The position numbers and the translations under genes are program-made. This document shows, one piece after another, positions 34,630-43,452 of a DNA stretch of 64,000 bases (its first letter is position 1; each line of letters starts with the position of its first letter). Source of the DNA: CAVZCC01 sp963773765 (GTDB lineage: Bacteria; Actinomycetota; Acidimicrobiia; Acidimicrobiales; Microtrichaceae); the NCBI GenBank assembly GCA_963773765.1, contig CAVZCC010000006.1, positions 496,001 through 560,000 on the forward strand, given 5' to 3'. The notes below the pieces were generated by a model. That model searched no databases. It was not told the DNA's origin and was given only the letters and a program-made list of their open reading frames with translations.

Positions 34630-35112
34630 TCAGGCGGTGGCGTCGCCCCGAGGGTCGGTCGGGGGCGAGCCGACGATGTAGATCAGGTTGCCGGCCGCCA
34701 CCTTCACCGCTGAAGCGGTGCGGACCTCGACCTCGCAGAACACCACCCGCTTGCCCCGGCGCGTGACCCAGCCCTCCGCCACCAGGTCCTCCTGACGGAC
34801 CGGCTGGAGGTACCGCACGGCCATCTCGATGGTGGAGAAGGGCCGGTTGTCCGGGTAGGCCGTGCCGATGGCGGGCACGACGGAGGTGTCGATCAGCGTG
34901 GCGATGGCGCCGCCGTGCATCAGCCCCTGGGGCTGGTTGAGGTCGGGGCGCCACGGCATGGAGAGCCGGGCGTAGTCCCGTCGGAGCTCCTCGACCTGGA
35001 TCCCCAGCACGTTGGGGAACCACCTCACCTCCCGTTCGGTGCAGAAGTTGGCCCAGCGGGCCTGCACGGACGGGGAGAGGAGGTCGAACTCCTCGGCGCG
35101 CCAGGACGTCAT
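34630..35112 (-). CDS. Hotdog-fold thioesterase (PaaI-like)
   Basis: A 160-residue protein from ATG 35112 (MTSWRAEEFDLLSPSVQARW). The core GLMHGGAIATLIDTSVVPAI is the HGG signature of the acyl-CoA thioesterase hotdog family, followed by FSTIEMAVRYLQPVRQEDL. It hydrolyses aromatic or medium-chain acyl-CoAs. It is divergent from a thiolase gene 99 bases away, consistent with acyl-CoA metabolism. Confidence 0.88.
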   Translation of the reverse strand: MTSWRAEEFDLLSPSVQARWANFCTEREVRWFPNVLGIQVEELRRDYARLSMPWRPDLNQPQGLMHGGAIATLIDTSVVPAIGTAYPDNRPFSTIEMAVRYLQPVRQEDLVAEGWVTRRGKRVVFCEVEVRTASAVKVAAGNLIYIVGSPPTDPRGDATA

Positions 35113-35211
35113 GGGGGCAGTCTGGCCCAAAGCGGCCGCCGGCCGCTCCCGATGGGGTCGACGGTCGGTCCGCGGCCTACCTTTTCCGGGACGCGACCCC
35201 GGAGGTCCCCC

Positions 35212-36363
35212 ATGGCCGAGGCCTACATCATCGACACCGTCCGCACGCCCGTCGGCAAGCGGGGTGGCACCCTGTCCACCGTGCACCCGGCGGACCTGGG
35301 GGCCCACACGCTCAAGGCGCTGGTGGGCCGGACCGGCATCGACCCCGGCGCGGTGGACGACGTCGTGATGGGCTGCCTGGACACCATCGGCTCCCAGGCC
35401 GGTGACATCGCCCGCACCGCGTGGCTGGCCGCCGGCCTGCCCGAGCACGTGCCGGGCACCACGATCGACCGCCAGTGCGGGTCGTCCCAGCAGGCGGTGC
35501 ACTTCGCGGCGCAGGGCGTCATGTCCGGCACCCAGGACCTGGTCGTGGCCTGTGGCGTGCAGAACATGTCCCGCATCCCGATCAGCTCGGCCATGTTGGT
35601 GGCCGAGCAGTTCGGCGACCTGGATCCGTTCTCCGGTTCCACCGGGTGGACCGAGCGCTACGGCGACCAGGAGATCAGCCAGTTCCGCGGGGCGGACATG
35701 ATCGCCGAGAAGTGGGGGGTCTCCCGGGAGGACATGGAGGAGTTCGCCATGGAGTCCCACCGCCGGGCCATCACCGCCCGCGAGGAGGGCCGGTTCGACA
35801 ACGAGATCGTGGAGCTGAACGGCCTCACCTTCGACGAAGGCCCCCGCGAGCCGAACCCGGAGAAGATCGCCTCGCTCAAGACCCTGCGCGAGGGCGGCCG
35901 CATCACCGCCGCGGTGGCGTCGCAGATCTCGGACGCCTCGGCCGCCATGCTGGTTGCGTCCGAGCAGGCCGTGGCCGACCACGGGCTCACCCCGCGGGCC
36001 CGCATCCACCACCTGTCGGTCCTGGCCGACGATCCCGTCTACATGCTCAGCGCCCCCATCCCCGCCACCCGGCGGGCGCTGGAGAAGGCGGGCATGACCC
36101 TGGACCAGATCGACCTGGTGGAGATCAACGAGGCCTTCGCCTCCGTGGTGCTGGCCTGGGCGAAGGAGCTCGACGCCGACCTGTCCAAGGTCAACGTGAA
36201 CGGCGGCGCCATCGCCCTGGGCCACCCGCTCGGCGCGACGGGCGTTCGGTTGATGACGACCATGCTCAACGAGCTGGAGCGCACCGGTGGCCGCTACGGC
36301 CTGCAGACCATGTGCGAGGGCGGGGGCCAGGCGAACGTGACGATCATCGAGCGTCTGGGCTGA
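35212..36363 (+). CDS. Acetyl-CoA acyltransferase (thiolase)
   Basis: A 383-residue protein from ATG 35212 (MAEAYIIDTVRTPVGKRGG) with GGAGG upstream. Catalytic Cys in DRQCGSSQQAVH, then VEINEAFASV, the GGAIALGHPLGATG histidine loop and the second Cys in MCEGGGQAN. It is a degradative-type thiolase acting with fatty-acid or sterol side-chain beta-oxidation genes. The last 33 bases of the gene plus 36 bases beyond it are duplicated in tandem (36331-36468). Confidence 0.92.
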   Translation: MAEAYIIDTVRTPVGKRGGTLSTVHPADLGAHTLKALVGRTGIDPGAVDDVVMGCLDTIGSQAGDIARTAWLAAGLPEHVPGTTIDRQCGSSQQAVHFAAQGVMSGTQDLVVACGVQNMSRIPISSAMLVAEQFGDLDPFSGSTGWTERYGDQEISQFRGADMIAEKWGVSREDMEEFAMESHRRAITAREEGRFDNEIVELNGLTFDEGPREPNPEKIASLKTLREGGRITAAVASQISDASAAMLVASEQAVADHGLTPRARIHHLSVLADDPVYMLSAPIPATRRALEKAGMTLDQIDLVEINEAFASVVLAWAKELDADLSKVNVNGGAIALGHPLGATGVRLMTTMLNELERTGGRYGLQTMCEGGGQANVTIIERLG

Positions 36364-36374
36364 GCGTTCGCCGT

Positions 36375-36389
36375 CCCGGCGGAGCCGGG
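36375..36389 (+). terminator. Hairpin terminator after thiolase, copy 1
   Basis: CCCGGC-GGA-GCCGGG just after the thiolase stop (36361-36363), 11 bases downstream. The same hairpin recurs 69 bases later at 36444-36458. Confidence 0.6.
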
Positions 36390-36443
36390 CTGTGTGGCTG
36401 CGAACGTGACCATCATCGAGCGTCTGGGCTGAGCGTTCGCCGT

Positions 36444-36458
36444 CCCGGCGGAGCCGGG
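36444..36458 (+). terminator. Hairpin terminator, duplicated copy 2
   Basis: Second copy of CCCGGC-GGA-GCCGGG created by the 69-bp tandem duplication; 16 bases before the stop of the convergent lipoprotein gene. Confidence 0.55.
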
Positions 36459-36473
36459 CTGTGTGGCTGCGGG

Positions 36474-37007
36474 TCAGGTGTCGGCGAAGCCGAAGCCGCA
36501 GGTCTGGGTGGTGTAGGCGTCGATCTCCATGGTGGCGGCCTGGGCGTCGGCGACGCCCGGCAGGGCCTGCACCTGGGTCCGTCCCTCGGCCGAGGTCGGG
36601 GCGGCGACCATCACGTCGATGGCCTCCACGGTGAGGTCCCGCACGGTGGTGATCTGGGTGGCCAGGTCGGGCAGTTCGGCGGCGGCACGGTCGTAGATGT
36701 CGGTGATGCGGGGGCGGGTGGCCTCCATGGTCTGTTGCACGACGGACCAGTCGGTGGTGTCGGAGACGGACGCGTTGAGCTCCTCCTGGAGTGCGCCGAC
36801 CTCCTGCAGCGTGGTGCAGCCTGCCGACAGGTCCCCGGTCGCGGACGAGGTGGAGGCGGATGCAGCGGGCTCGGTGGTGGTGGAGCTGCGGTCCTTGGAG
36901 GTCGTGGCGGGCGAGGAGTCGTCGTCGGAGCTGCAGCCGGCCGAACCGACGGCGAGGGCGGCGAGGGCCACGACAGGGAGGACGGCCGTTCGGGCGGACG
37001 TGCGCAT
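36474..37007 (-). CDS. Small lipoprotein with Ser/Thr-rich linker
   Basis: A 177-residue protein from ATG 37007 (MRTSARTAVLPVVALAALAV) with lipobox VGSAGCSSDDD. A Ser/Thr/Asp linker leads to a helical domain with two cysteines (SAGCTTLQEVG and TTQTCGFGF), suggesting a disulfide. It starts 5 bases after the glycosyltransferase stop, so it is the third gene of a wecB-glycosyltransferase-lipoprotein operon. Function unknown. Confidence 0.8.
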   Translation of the reverse strand: MRTSARTAVLPVVALAALAVGSAGCSSDDDSSPATTSKDRSSTTTEPAASASTSSATGDLSAGCTTLQEVGALQEELNASVSDTTDWSVVQQTMEATRPRITDIYDRAAAELPDLATQITTVRDLTVEAIDVMVAAPTSAEGRTQVQALPGVADAQAATMEIDAYTTQTCGFGFADT

Positions 37008-37012
37008 GGGCC

Positions 37013-38359
37013 TCACGCTACCGATGCCTCCGGCGAGTCGGTCCCGACCGGAGCCAGTGGCTCGCGGTCGGTCTTGGCCCATCCACCCCGGTGCAGCAGC
37101 ACCCGGGTGGCGGCCCGCACCAGGACCGGGAAGAGCAGCCAGGTGTAGAGGGCATAGGGCTGGGCGATCACCAGCCCCCACAGCCAGGCGAAGGGCGTCC
37201 GTCGGGCCGATCGGGCCACGGTGCCGAGCACCGCGCCGGTGAAGCCCAGGGCATAGGTCAGGACCAGGGCCCAGAACGGCATGGCGCTGGTCCAGAACGG
37301 GACGTCGTCGATGGCCCACAGCAGGAACCCGGTCACCAGGGCGAGACCGACCACGGCCTGCCACACCGGGTTGAGCAGGTAGGCCACCAGGTCCAGGCGG
37401 GCGCCCCAACTCACCGGGGCCCGGCCCACGGCCCGGAGGTGGCGCATGGCCTGGAGGTTCCCCTGGGACCATCGCGCCCGCTGGCGGTAGAGGCGCCGGA
37501 TGCCGGGCAGCCCCTGCTGGTCGACGGTGACCCGCACCTCCTGACGGCCCAGCCAGCCGGACTCGATCAGGCGGAGCCCCACGTCCTGGTCCTCCGTCAG
37601 GCGGTCCCGCCACGGGCCGCCGGACGGCTCGTCGACCACGGCGTCCAGTGCGGCCAACCGGTTGAACTGGCCGTTGCCGCCCATGCCGGCGGTGCCCCAG
37701 CGGGAGCGGCCCAACTGGTAGAGCTCGCCGTAGATGCCGAACTCCACGTCCTGGCACCAGGTCAGCGCACCGTCCCGGTTGTAGATGCGGACCAGCAGCT
37801 GGACGCCACCGACCCGGGGGTCCTCCAGGTGCGCAGCCACGAACCGCGGTGCGTCGGGATCGAGGCGGCCGTCGGCGTCCACGACCGCGACCACCACGCG
37901 TGCCGGGTCCCAGCCGGCGTGGGGACCGGTGCGGAGCACCTCGTCGTGCAGGTGGCGCCAGGCCGCGTTGAGTGCGGCGGCCTTTCCCCGCCGGGCGTCG
38001 GGAAGGTCGCGCCGCAGGACCGACACCGCCCCCGCCGGGAGGCGCCCACGGAGGTCCGCCAGCAGCTCGGGCGTGCGGTCGTCGGAGCCGTCGTCGACCA
38101 CGAGGACCACGCGGTTGGGTGCGTCCAGCGCGAGCAGCCGCTCGACGCTGTCGACGATCGTCACCTCTTCGTTCAGGGCGGGAACGACCGTCACCCACAG
38201 GATGTCCTCCGGCGACCGCTCGAACGGGTCCGGGAGGTTGCGCAGGGCCGTTCGGGACCGGACGAACAGGGTGATGGTCCACACGTTGGTGCCGATGATG
38301 ACCACCAGGGCGACGCTCAGCACGACCTGGGCCGGTGCCGGGAGGCCGGCGAAGGGCAT
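37013..38359 (-). CDS. Membrane glycosyltransferase, family 2 (cellulose synthase/IcaA-like)
   Basis: A 448-residue protein; ATG 38359 overlaps the WecB stop (TGATG). N-terminal helix, then the GT-A core: VPALNEEVT, VVDDGSDDRT, AVVDADGRLD, TEDQDVGLR and QRARWSQGNLQ, the QxxRW acceptor motif of processive beta-glycosyltransferases. C-terminal helices (VLTYALGFTGAVLG, WLWGLVIAQPYALYTW) follow. It probably builds a polysaccharide at the membrane from UDP-sugars, fed by the adjacent WecB. The donor could be UDP-ManNAc or UDP-GlcNAc (inference). Confidence 0.9.
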   Translation of the reverse strand: MPFAGLPAPAQVVLSVALVVIIGTNVWTITLFVRSRTALRNLPDPFERSPEDILWVTVVPALNEEVTIVDSVERLLALDAPNRVVLVVDDGSDDRTPELLADLRGRLPAGAVSVLRRDLPDARRGKAAALNAAWRHLHDEVLRTGPHAGWDPARVVVAVVDADGRLDPDAPRFVAAHLEDPRVGGVQLLVRIYNRDGALTWCQDVEFGIYGELYQLGRSRWGTAGMGGNGQFNRLAALDAVVDEPSGGPWRDRLTEDQDVGLRLIESGWLGRQEVRVTVDQQGLPGIRRLYRQRARWSQGNLQAMRHLRAVGRAPVSWGARLDLVAYLLNPVWQAVVGLALVTGFLLWAIDDVPFWTSAMPFWALVLTYALGFTGAVLGTVARSARRTPFAWLWGLVIAQPYALYTWLLFPVLVRAATRVLLHRGGWAKTDREPLAPVGTDSPEASVA

Positions 38360-39693
38360 CACCGGCCCACCCAGTGGCCGTTGTCCTCGGTCCGGTCAGG
38401 CACCTCGCCCCGCTCCGCGAACGTCGCGGCCGACTCCTGCAGGGTGTCGCGGTAGCCGGCGGCGCGGATCACCGAGAGGCGGTCGAAGCCGGGCCCGTAG
38501 CGAGGCGGGAGCGCGGACGTGGGATCCACCAGGTACTGCAGCGCCTCGGCGATGCGGGGCGCCGACCGCCCGTCGCCGTAGGGGTTCTTGGCCGCCAGCA
38601 TGCGGCGACGCTGGGGCGTGTCGTCCAGCAGCAACTCCCCCCAGTGGACGATCCTCTCCGGGTCGGTGCCGACCAGCTGCAGCGTCCCGGCCTCCACGCC
38701 CTCGGTCCGCTCGGTCGTGTCGCGGGCGACCATGACCGGTGTGCCCACCACGGGGGCCTCCTCCTGGATGCCGCCGGAGTCGGTGACGGCGAGCTCGGCC
38801 CGGGCCAGGAGGTGGGCGAACTCCACGTACGGCATGGGCTCGGTGAGCAGCACGTTGTCCAGGTCCGACAGGCGGGGGGCGATGGCCTGGCGGACCAGCG
38901 GGTTGGGGTGCATCGGCACGACCATGCCCACATCGGGCCGGCGCCGGGCCAGCTCCGCCACCCCGGTGGCGATCCGTTCGATGCCCCCGTCCCAGTGCTC
39001 CCGGCGGTGGGCGGTGACCACCATGAGCCGGTGGTCGCGCTCGACGAACGCCGCCACGGCCGGATCCTGGAACGGGGCCCGGAGCCCGGCGGCCCATTCC
39101 ATGGCGTCGATGCCGGTGTTGCCGCAGACGAACACGCGGTCGTAGGGGACGCCTTCGCGCACCAGGTGCTCGCCGTTGAGCGGCGTCGGGGCCAGGTGCC
39201 AGCAGGCGATGCGGGAGATCAGCTGACGGTTCAGCTCCTCCGGGTAGGGCGTCAGGGTGGAGTAGGTGCGCAGTCCCGCCTCCACGTGCACCACCGGCAG
39301 GCGCAGCTGGAACGCGGCCAGGGCGGAGGCCATCGCGGAACTGGTGTCGCCGTGGACCAGGACCGCGCCCGGGTAGCCGTCCTCGAGCACGCGCCCGGGA
39401 TCGGCCACCTCCGTGGTGGGGTCACCGAACCGTTCACGACAGAAGCGGTCGAAGCCCTCGATCACGGTGGGCACCAGGTCGTTCAGGGTCATGCCGGGAC
39501 GGCCGACGCCGAGGTCCACGTCGGCCGTGAGGCCGGCCATGGCCAGGATGGGGTCCACCATGTCCCGGTGCTGTCCGGTGGACACGACCACCGGCTCCAG
39601 GGCGGGATGGTCCCGCAGGGCCATGATCAGCGGCACCATCTTGATGGCTTCTGGGCGCGTGCCGATCACCAGGATCACGCGGACGGAACTCAT
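38359..39693 (-). CDS. wecB: UDP-N-acetylglucosamine 2-epimerase
   Basis: A 444-residue protein from ATG 39693. Signature stretches: VIGTRPEAIKMVPLI, STGQHRDM, VLVHGDTSSAMASALAAF, HVEAGLRTYSTLTPYPEE (conserved glutamate) and SGGIQEEAPVVGTPVMVARD. The C-terminal tail is longer than usual (about 60 residues past the core), giving 444 versus 370-390. It interconverts UDP-GlcNAc and UDP-ManNAc for surface polysaccharide. First gene of the operon with the glycosyltransferase. Confidence 0.94.
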   Translation of the reverse strand: MSSVRVILVIGTRPEAIKMVPLIMALRDHPALEPVVVSTGQHRDMVDPILAMAGLTADVDLGVGRPGMTLNDLVPTVIEGFDRFCRERFGDPTTEVADPGRVLEDGYPGAVLVHGDTSSAMASALAAFQLRLPVVHVEAGLRTYSTLTPYPEELNRQLISRIACWHLAPTPLNGEHLVREGVPYDRVFVCGNTGIDAMEWAAGLRAPFQDPAVAAFVERDHRLMVVTAHRREHWDGGIERIATGVAELARRRPDVGMVVPMHPNPLVRQAIAPRLSDLDNVLLTEPMPYVEFAHLLARAELAVTDSGGIQEEAPVVGTPVMVARDTTERTEGVEAGTLQLVGTDPERIVHWGELLLDDTPQRRRMLAAKNPYGDGRSAPRIAEALQYLVDPTSALPPRYGPGFDRLSVIRAAGYRDTLQESAATFAERGEVPDRTEDNGHWVGR

Positions 39694-39818
39694 GGTTCGA
39701 CGGTACCGGCGGTTCCCGGCGATCCCTCGAGGGGGGCGGCGCCGGTCAGCGAATCGTTCAGCGCCGCGGCGGTCCGGCCGATAGAGGAGGACACACCCGT
39801 GAGCAGCTGGGGCCGCAC

Positions 39819-40541
39819 GTGCCGAACACCGATCTACCCGTCGAGGATCCGTCGTCCGCCCATGTGGTCGTGCGGCCCGAGGACGGCCCCGCGGCCACCG
39901 AGCTGACCCGCAACCGCCGGGGGATGCTGACGAGCCTCACCGTGGTCGTCCCCTCCACCGACGAAGCCGGACTGGGGCTGGTGCGCACGGTGACCGGGTG
40001 GGCGCCGCCGCAGTTCCGGGTGGACTTCGTGGTCGTGACCGATGGGGACGCCCCCGACGGTGATGCTTCCGACGGTGATGCCCCCGCGGCCGACAAGGGT
40101 GGCAGCGAGGTCGCCCGGCACCTGGAGCACCTGGCGTGGGCCTGGGAGCCGGTCCACCGGGGCGACGCCTCCAGGGCCGAGTTGCTGGACCGGGCCTCGG
40201 CGGTGGCCACCGGCGAGTTCGTGGTCCTCACCACCGACGCCCCGTCCTTCGACGTGGTGCCGGCGGCCCTGGGCCACATGTGGGTCAGCGCTGCGGATGC
40301 CCTGCTGGTCGGCGCTGCCCACTCCGGTACCGGCCCGGAGGACCGTGCGTCCCTGTTGGCCCAGGCCCTGGGGCTGCGCTCCGGTGGGCGGCCGGGGTGC
40401 ATCGTGGTGCTGCGGCGCTGGGTGGCCCGGTTCCTGTTCAACGACCTGGGCCTGGCCATCGACGCCAGGGACGAGTTCGAGGACCGCGTCGGCCTGCTGG
40501 AGCTCCGCCTGGCGGAGATCCTGGACCCCGCCGCCGGCTGA
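39819..40541 (+). CDS. Protein of unknown function with glycosyltransferase-like N-terminal region
   Basis: A 240-residue frame. I use GTG 39819, but a much better ribosome site (GAGGAGGACACACCC) precedes GTG 39799, which is out of frame by one; a missing base between the two would extend the protein N-terminally. LTSLTVVVPSTDEAG then FVVVTDGDAP and GEFVVLTTDAP look like GT-A fold strands, but no donor-binding DxD/ED motif is clear. A GDAPDGDASDGDAP repeat interrupts it. Function unknown. Confidence 0.6.
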   Translation: MPNTDLPVEDPSSAHVVVRPEDGPAATELTRNRRGMLTSLTVVVPSTDEAGLGLVRTVTGWAPPQFRVDFVVVTDGDAPDGDASDGDAPAADKGGSEVARHLEHLAWAWEPVHRGDASRAELLDRASAVATGEFVVLTTDAPSFDVVPAALGHMWVSAADALLVGAAHSGTGPEDRASLLAQALGLRSGGRPGCIVVLRRWVARFLFNDLGLAIDARDEFEDRVGLLELRLAEILDPAAG

Positions 40542-40594
40542 GCCGGTTCCACCGGACTGGAACGCGTTCCACTTCTTCGGCCTACGATCCCGCG

Positions 40595-41845
40595 GTGGAT
40601 TTCGAGGACAGCCCAGAGCTCGCGGACTTCCGGACCGAGGTGCGGGCCTTCCTCGACGACCATGCCGAGTTGCGGCGGGGCGACGATCGGGACTGGTCCC
40701 GCAACGGCGCTGCCACCGACGAGGACGTCGCTGCCGACTACCGCCGTCGGTGCATGGAGTGGCAGCGCACGGTGGCCGAGCACGGCTGGGCCGGCCTGAC
40801 CTGGCCCGTCCGGTTCGGCGGCCGGGGCGGCACGCCGGCGCACCAGATGGTGTTCAACCAGGAACTGGCCCGGTACGACGCCACCTCCGGGTTCATCACC
40901 GCGGCCCAGGCCCTGGTCGGTCCCACGCTCATGCAGCACGGCACGGCCGAGCAGCAGGACCGGTACCTGGCCAAGCTGCTGTCCGGTGAGGAGTGGTGGT
41001 GCCAGCTGTTCTCCGAGCCCGGCGCCGGGTCGGACCTGTCGGCGCTGGCCACCCGGGCCGTGCTGGAGCCGGGCACGGGCCCGGGCGGGACCGACGAGTG
41101 GGTGGTCAACGGGCAGAAGGTGTGGACCTCCAACGCCCAGTACGCCGACTTCGGCATCCTGGTGGCCCGCACGGACCCGGACGTGCCCAAGCACGACGGG
41201 CTGACCTTCTTCGTCGTGGACATGCGCTCGCCCGGGATCGAGATCCGTCCGCTGGTCCAGGCACAGGGCGTGGCCCACTTCAACGAGGTGTTCCTGTCCG
41301 ACGTCCGCATCCCGGCCTCCAACGTGGTGGGCGAGGTGGGCAACGGCTGGAAGGTCACGCGCACCACGCTGCGCAGCGAGAGCTCCATGATCTCCGGGGC
41401 GGGCCAGGCCACCACGTTCACCGCGGTGCTCTCCACGGCACGGCGCTGCGGCCGCACCGACGACCCGGTCGTGCGACAGGGCCTGGCACGTGTGTTCTCG
41501 GACGAGCACATCCTCAGGTGGATGGGCTGGCGCACCCAGACCGCGGTCATGTCGGGGCGCTACGAGTTGGCCCTGCACGGCTCGCTGCTCAAGAACTTCT
41601 TCACCCGTGCCTTCAAGCACCGCGTCGAACTGGCGCTGGACCTGGAGGGGCCCGAGGGGATGCTCATGCACGAGGCGGAGGGCGACGGCTTCTGGCAGTA
41701 CCAGTGCATGAACCAGTTCGCCTCCCGCATCGGTGGCGGCACCGAGGAGGTGCACCGCAACAACCTCGGTGAGCAGGCCCTCGGCCTGCCCCGGGAACCG
41801 TCGGTGGACCGGGACGTGCCGTGGAACCAGACCCGGCGTTCGTGA
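40595..41845 (+). CDS. Acyl-CoA dehydrogenase
   Basis: A 416-residue protein from GTG 40595 (VDFEDSPELADFRTEVRAFL). Family landmarks: QLFSEPGAGSDLSALATRA, WVVNGQKVWTSNAQYAD, FNEVFLSDVRIPASNVVG and the C-terminal QYQCMNQFASRIGGGTEEV, ending NLGEQALGLPRE. It oxidises an acyl-CoA to the 2-enoyl-CoA with FAD. Part of the acyl-CoA catabolic set in this region; substrate probably sterol side chain or branched acid (weak inference). The SDR gene that follows is 38 bases on. Confidence 0.93.
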   Translation: MDFEDSPELADFRTEVRAFLDDHAELRRGDDRDWSRNGAATDEDVAADYRRRCMEWQRTVAEHGWAGLTWPVRFGGRGGTPAHQMVFNQELARYDATSGFITAAQALVGPTLMQHGTAEQQDRYLAKLLSGEEWWCQLFSEPGAGSDLSALATRAVLEPGTGPGGTDEWVVNGQKVWTSNAQYADFGILVARTDPDVPKHDGLTFFVVDMRSPGIEIRPLVQAQGVAHFNEVFLSDVRIPASNVVGEVGNGWKVTRTTLRSESSMISGAGQATTFTAVLSTARRCGRTDDPVVRQGLARVFSDEHILRWMGWRTQTAVMSGRYELALHGSLLKNFFTRAFKHRVELALDLEGPEGMLMHEAEGDGFWQYQCMNQFASRIGGGTEEVHRNNLGEQALGLPREPSVDRDVPWNQTRRS

Positions 41846-41883
41846 CCGTCACGACGACCGACAGCGACCAGGGGGACCAGACG

Positions 41884-42693
41884 ATGATGCTCGAGGGCAA
41901 GACCGCAGTGGTGACCGGGATCGGGCCCGGCATGGGCCGGGACATCTCCCTGGGCCTGGCCCGGGAGGGTGCCGATGTGGTCCTGGTGGCCCGCTCCGAC
42001 AAGGTCCTGCCCGGTGTGGCCGAGGAGGTCGAGGCGCTGGGGCGGCGCGCCGTGGCCGTCTACGGCAACATCGCCGATGCCGCCGAGTGCGCCCGCATGG
42101 CCGAGGAGGTCCGCGCCGCACTCGGCGGCCGGCTGGACATCCTGGTCAACTCGGCGTTCCACGGTGGCCGCCACGAGTCCTTCGAGGACGCTGACCTGGA
42201 GAAGTGGCACCGCCCGATGAACGTCAACTACTTCGGGACCCTGCAGTTCACCCAGGCGGTGCTCCCGCAGCTCAAGGCGGCGGCCGAGGCCGGCGGCGAC
42301 GCCCGCATCGTGATGGTCAACACCATGTCCGTGCACCACATCGAGGCCGGGGCCGGCTCCTACGCGGGGTCCAAGGCCGCGCTGGGGGCGGTGACCAAGA
42401 CCCTGGCCCGGGAGCTGGGGGGCTACGGCATCAGGGTCAACTCGGTGCACCCCGGGTACATCTGGGGCGACAGCGTCAAGATCTACTTCGAGTGGCAGGC
42501 CCAGGAACGGGGCGAGGGCGTCACCTGGGAGGACGTGTACGCGGAGCGGGCCGGGGAGACGTGCCTGGGGTACCTGCCCCACTCCTCGGAGATCGCCGGC
42601 GCGGTGGTGTTCTTCGCCTCACCGCTGGCCAAGTGCGTCACCGGTACCGCCCTGCCGGTCAACGCCGGTCACTGGTTGCCGCCGTCGGCCTGA
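41884..42693 (+). CDS. Short-chain dehydrogenase/reductase
   Basis: A 269-residue SDR from ATG 41884 (MMLEGKTAVVTGIGPGMGRD), with AGGGGGACCAGACG upstream. The TGIGPGMGR cofactor loop, VNSAFHGG and the YAGSK catalytic pair are present, plus VNTMSVHHIEAG at the serine. The insertion GIGPGMG replaces the usual TGxxxGIG. It follows an acyl-CoA dehydrogenase and may act in the same beta-oxidation route. The stop is 9 bases from the convergent LapA gene. Confidence 0.9.
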   Translation: MMLEGKTAVVTGIGPGMGRDISLGLAREGADVVLVARSDKVLPGVAEEVEALGRRAVAVYGNIADAAECARMAEEVRAALGGRLDILVNSAFHGGRHESFEDADLEKWHRPMNVNYFGTLQFTQAVLPQLKAAAEAGGDARIVMVNTMSVHHIEAGAGSYAGSKAALGAVTKTLARELGGYGIRVNSVHPGYIWGDSVKIYFEWQAQERGEGVTWEDVYAERAGETCLGYLPHSSEIAGAVVFFASPLAKCVTGTALPVNAGHWLPPSA

Positions 42694-42702
42694 CGGCGGC
42701 GC

Positions 42703-42972
42703 TCAGGCCGCCAGGTACTTGCGCTTGGTGCGCCGGGTGCCGATGCCGATGCCGACCAGCACACCCAGGAACGCGGTTCCGGCCAGGACCAGCCACAGCG
42801 ACAGCGTCACCTTGGTGAAGATGAAGTTGATGGTGGCGTCGTCGGTGTTGGAGGCGATGAAGATCACCAGCAGGACGGCGATGATGCCCCCGCCGATCTG
42901 TCGTCCGCTGGGCCGGAAGCCGTCCGACGTCCCCTGTCCGTTGCCCTGCGGCCTGGCGTGGTCGGGCATCAT
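42703..42972 (-). CDS. LapA-domain (DUF1049) small membrane protein
   Basis: An 89-residue protein from ATG 42972. Two hydrophobic helices (GGIIAVLLVIFIASNTDDA and LWLVLAGTAFLGVLVGIGIG) followed by a basic tail are the LapA/DUF1049 pattern, with the SNTDDATINFIF motif between the helices. Third gene of a minus-strand set after an LLM oxidoreductase and a SnoaL-like protein, although with no obvious functional link. Confidence 0.85.
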   Translation of the reverse strand: MMPDHARPQGNGQGTSDGFRPSGRQIGGGIIAVLLVIFIASNTDDATINFIFTKVTLSLWLVLAGTAFLGVLVGIGIGTRRTKRKYLAA

Positions 42973-43002
42973 GGCGGTCTCCCGGTTCGTGGTCCTGCTG
43001 GG

Positions 43003-43452
43003 TCACCCTCCGGGGGCAGGGTAGGGCAGGGCGCCGTCGTGGTCGGCGATCCATTCCTTGATCTCGCGCTTCATCCACGCCGTGTCGAACAGGTCCATCT
43101 GGCGGCTGATGCGGCCGCCGCCGGCGTAGGTCAGCACCGAGGCACCCGGCACCTCGTAGAAGCTCCCGTCGGGTCTGGTGCCGGGCAGTCGGTTGACCCA
43201 GTGGGTCATGATCACCCCGTGCTCGGTGTCGTAGGCGACGGCGCTGATCGGGAAGGACCAGTCGTCCAGGCCGCGCATGGACTCCTCCAGGAAGGCCCGG
43301 ATGGCGGGAAGTCCGTGGGACCATCCGTAGACCGAGTCCAGGTAGCTGGCGTCCTCGGTGAACAGGTCCCCCAGGCCGGTCCAGTCACCGGCCTCGTGCC
43401 GGGCACGGTGGCGGGCGTAGAAGTCCGCCAGTTCGGCTTCGTCGTAGCTCAT
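43003..43452 (-). CDS. SnoaL-like (NTF2-fold) protein
   Basis: A 149-residue protein from ATG 43452, overlapping the LLM stop by ATGA. The pattern FYARHRARHEAGDWTGLGDL, FTEDASYLDSVYG, IMTHWVNRLPG and ISRQMDLFDTAWM is that of SnoaL-type NTF2-fold proteins, which include polyketide cyclases and limonene-epoxide-type hydrolases. Paired with the LLM enzyme it probably acts on the same substrate. Confidence 0.82.
   Translation of the reverse strand: MSYDEAELADFYARHRARHEAGDWTGLGDLFTEDASYLDSVYGWSHGLPAIRAFLEESMRGLDDWSFPISAVAYDTEHGVIMTHWVNRLPGTRPDGSFYEVPGASVLTYAGGGRISRQMDLFDTAWMKREIKEWIADHDGALPYPAPGG

Larger units (their letters stand above)
36331..36468. repeat. 69-bp tandem duplication of the thiolase 3' end and terminator
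   Basis: Copies 36331-36399 and 36400-36468 are identical except for one G/C difference (near base 11), and include the last 10 codons, the stop TGA, and the downstream hairpin. The unit is 69 bases (23 codons), and the second copy ends just before the next convergent gene. It duplicates both stop and terminator. Confidence 0.9.
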
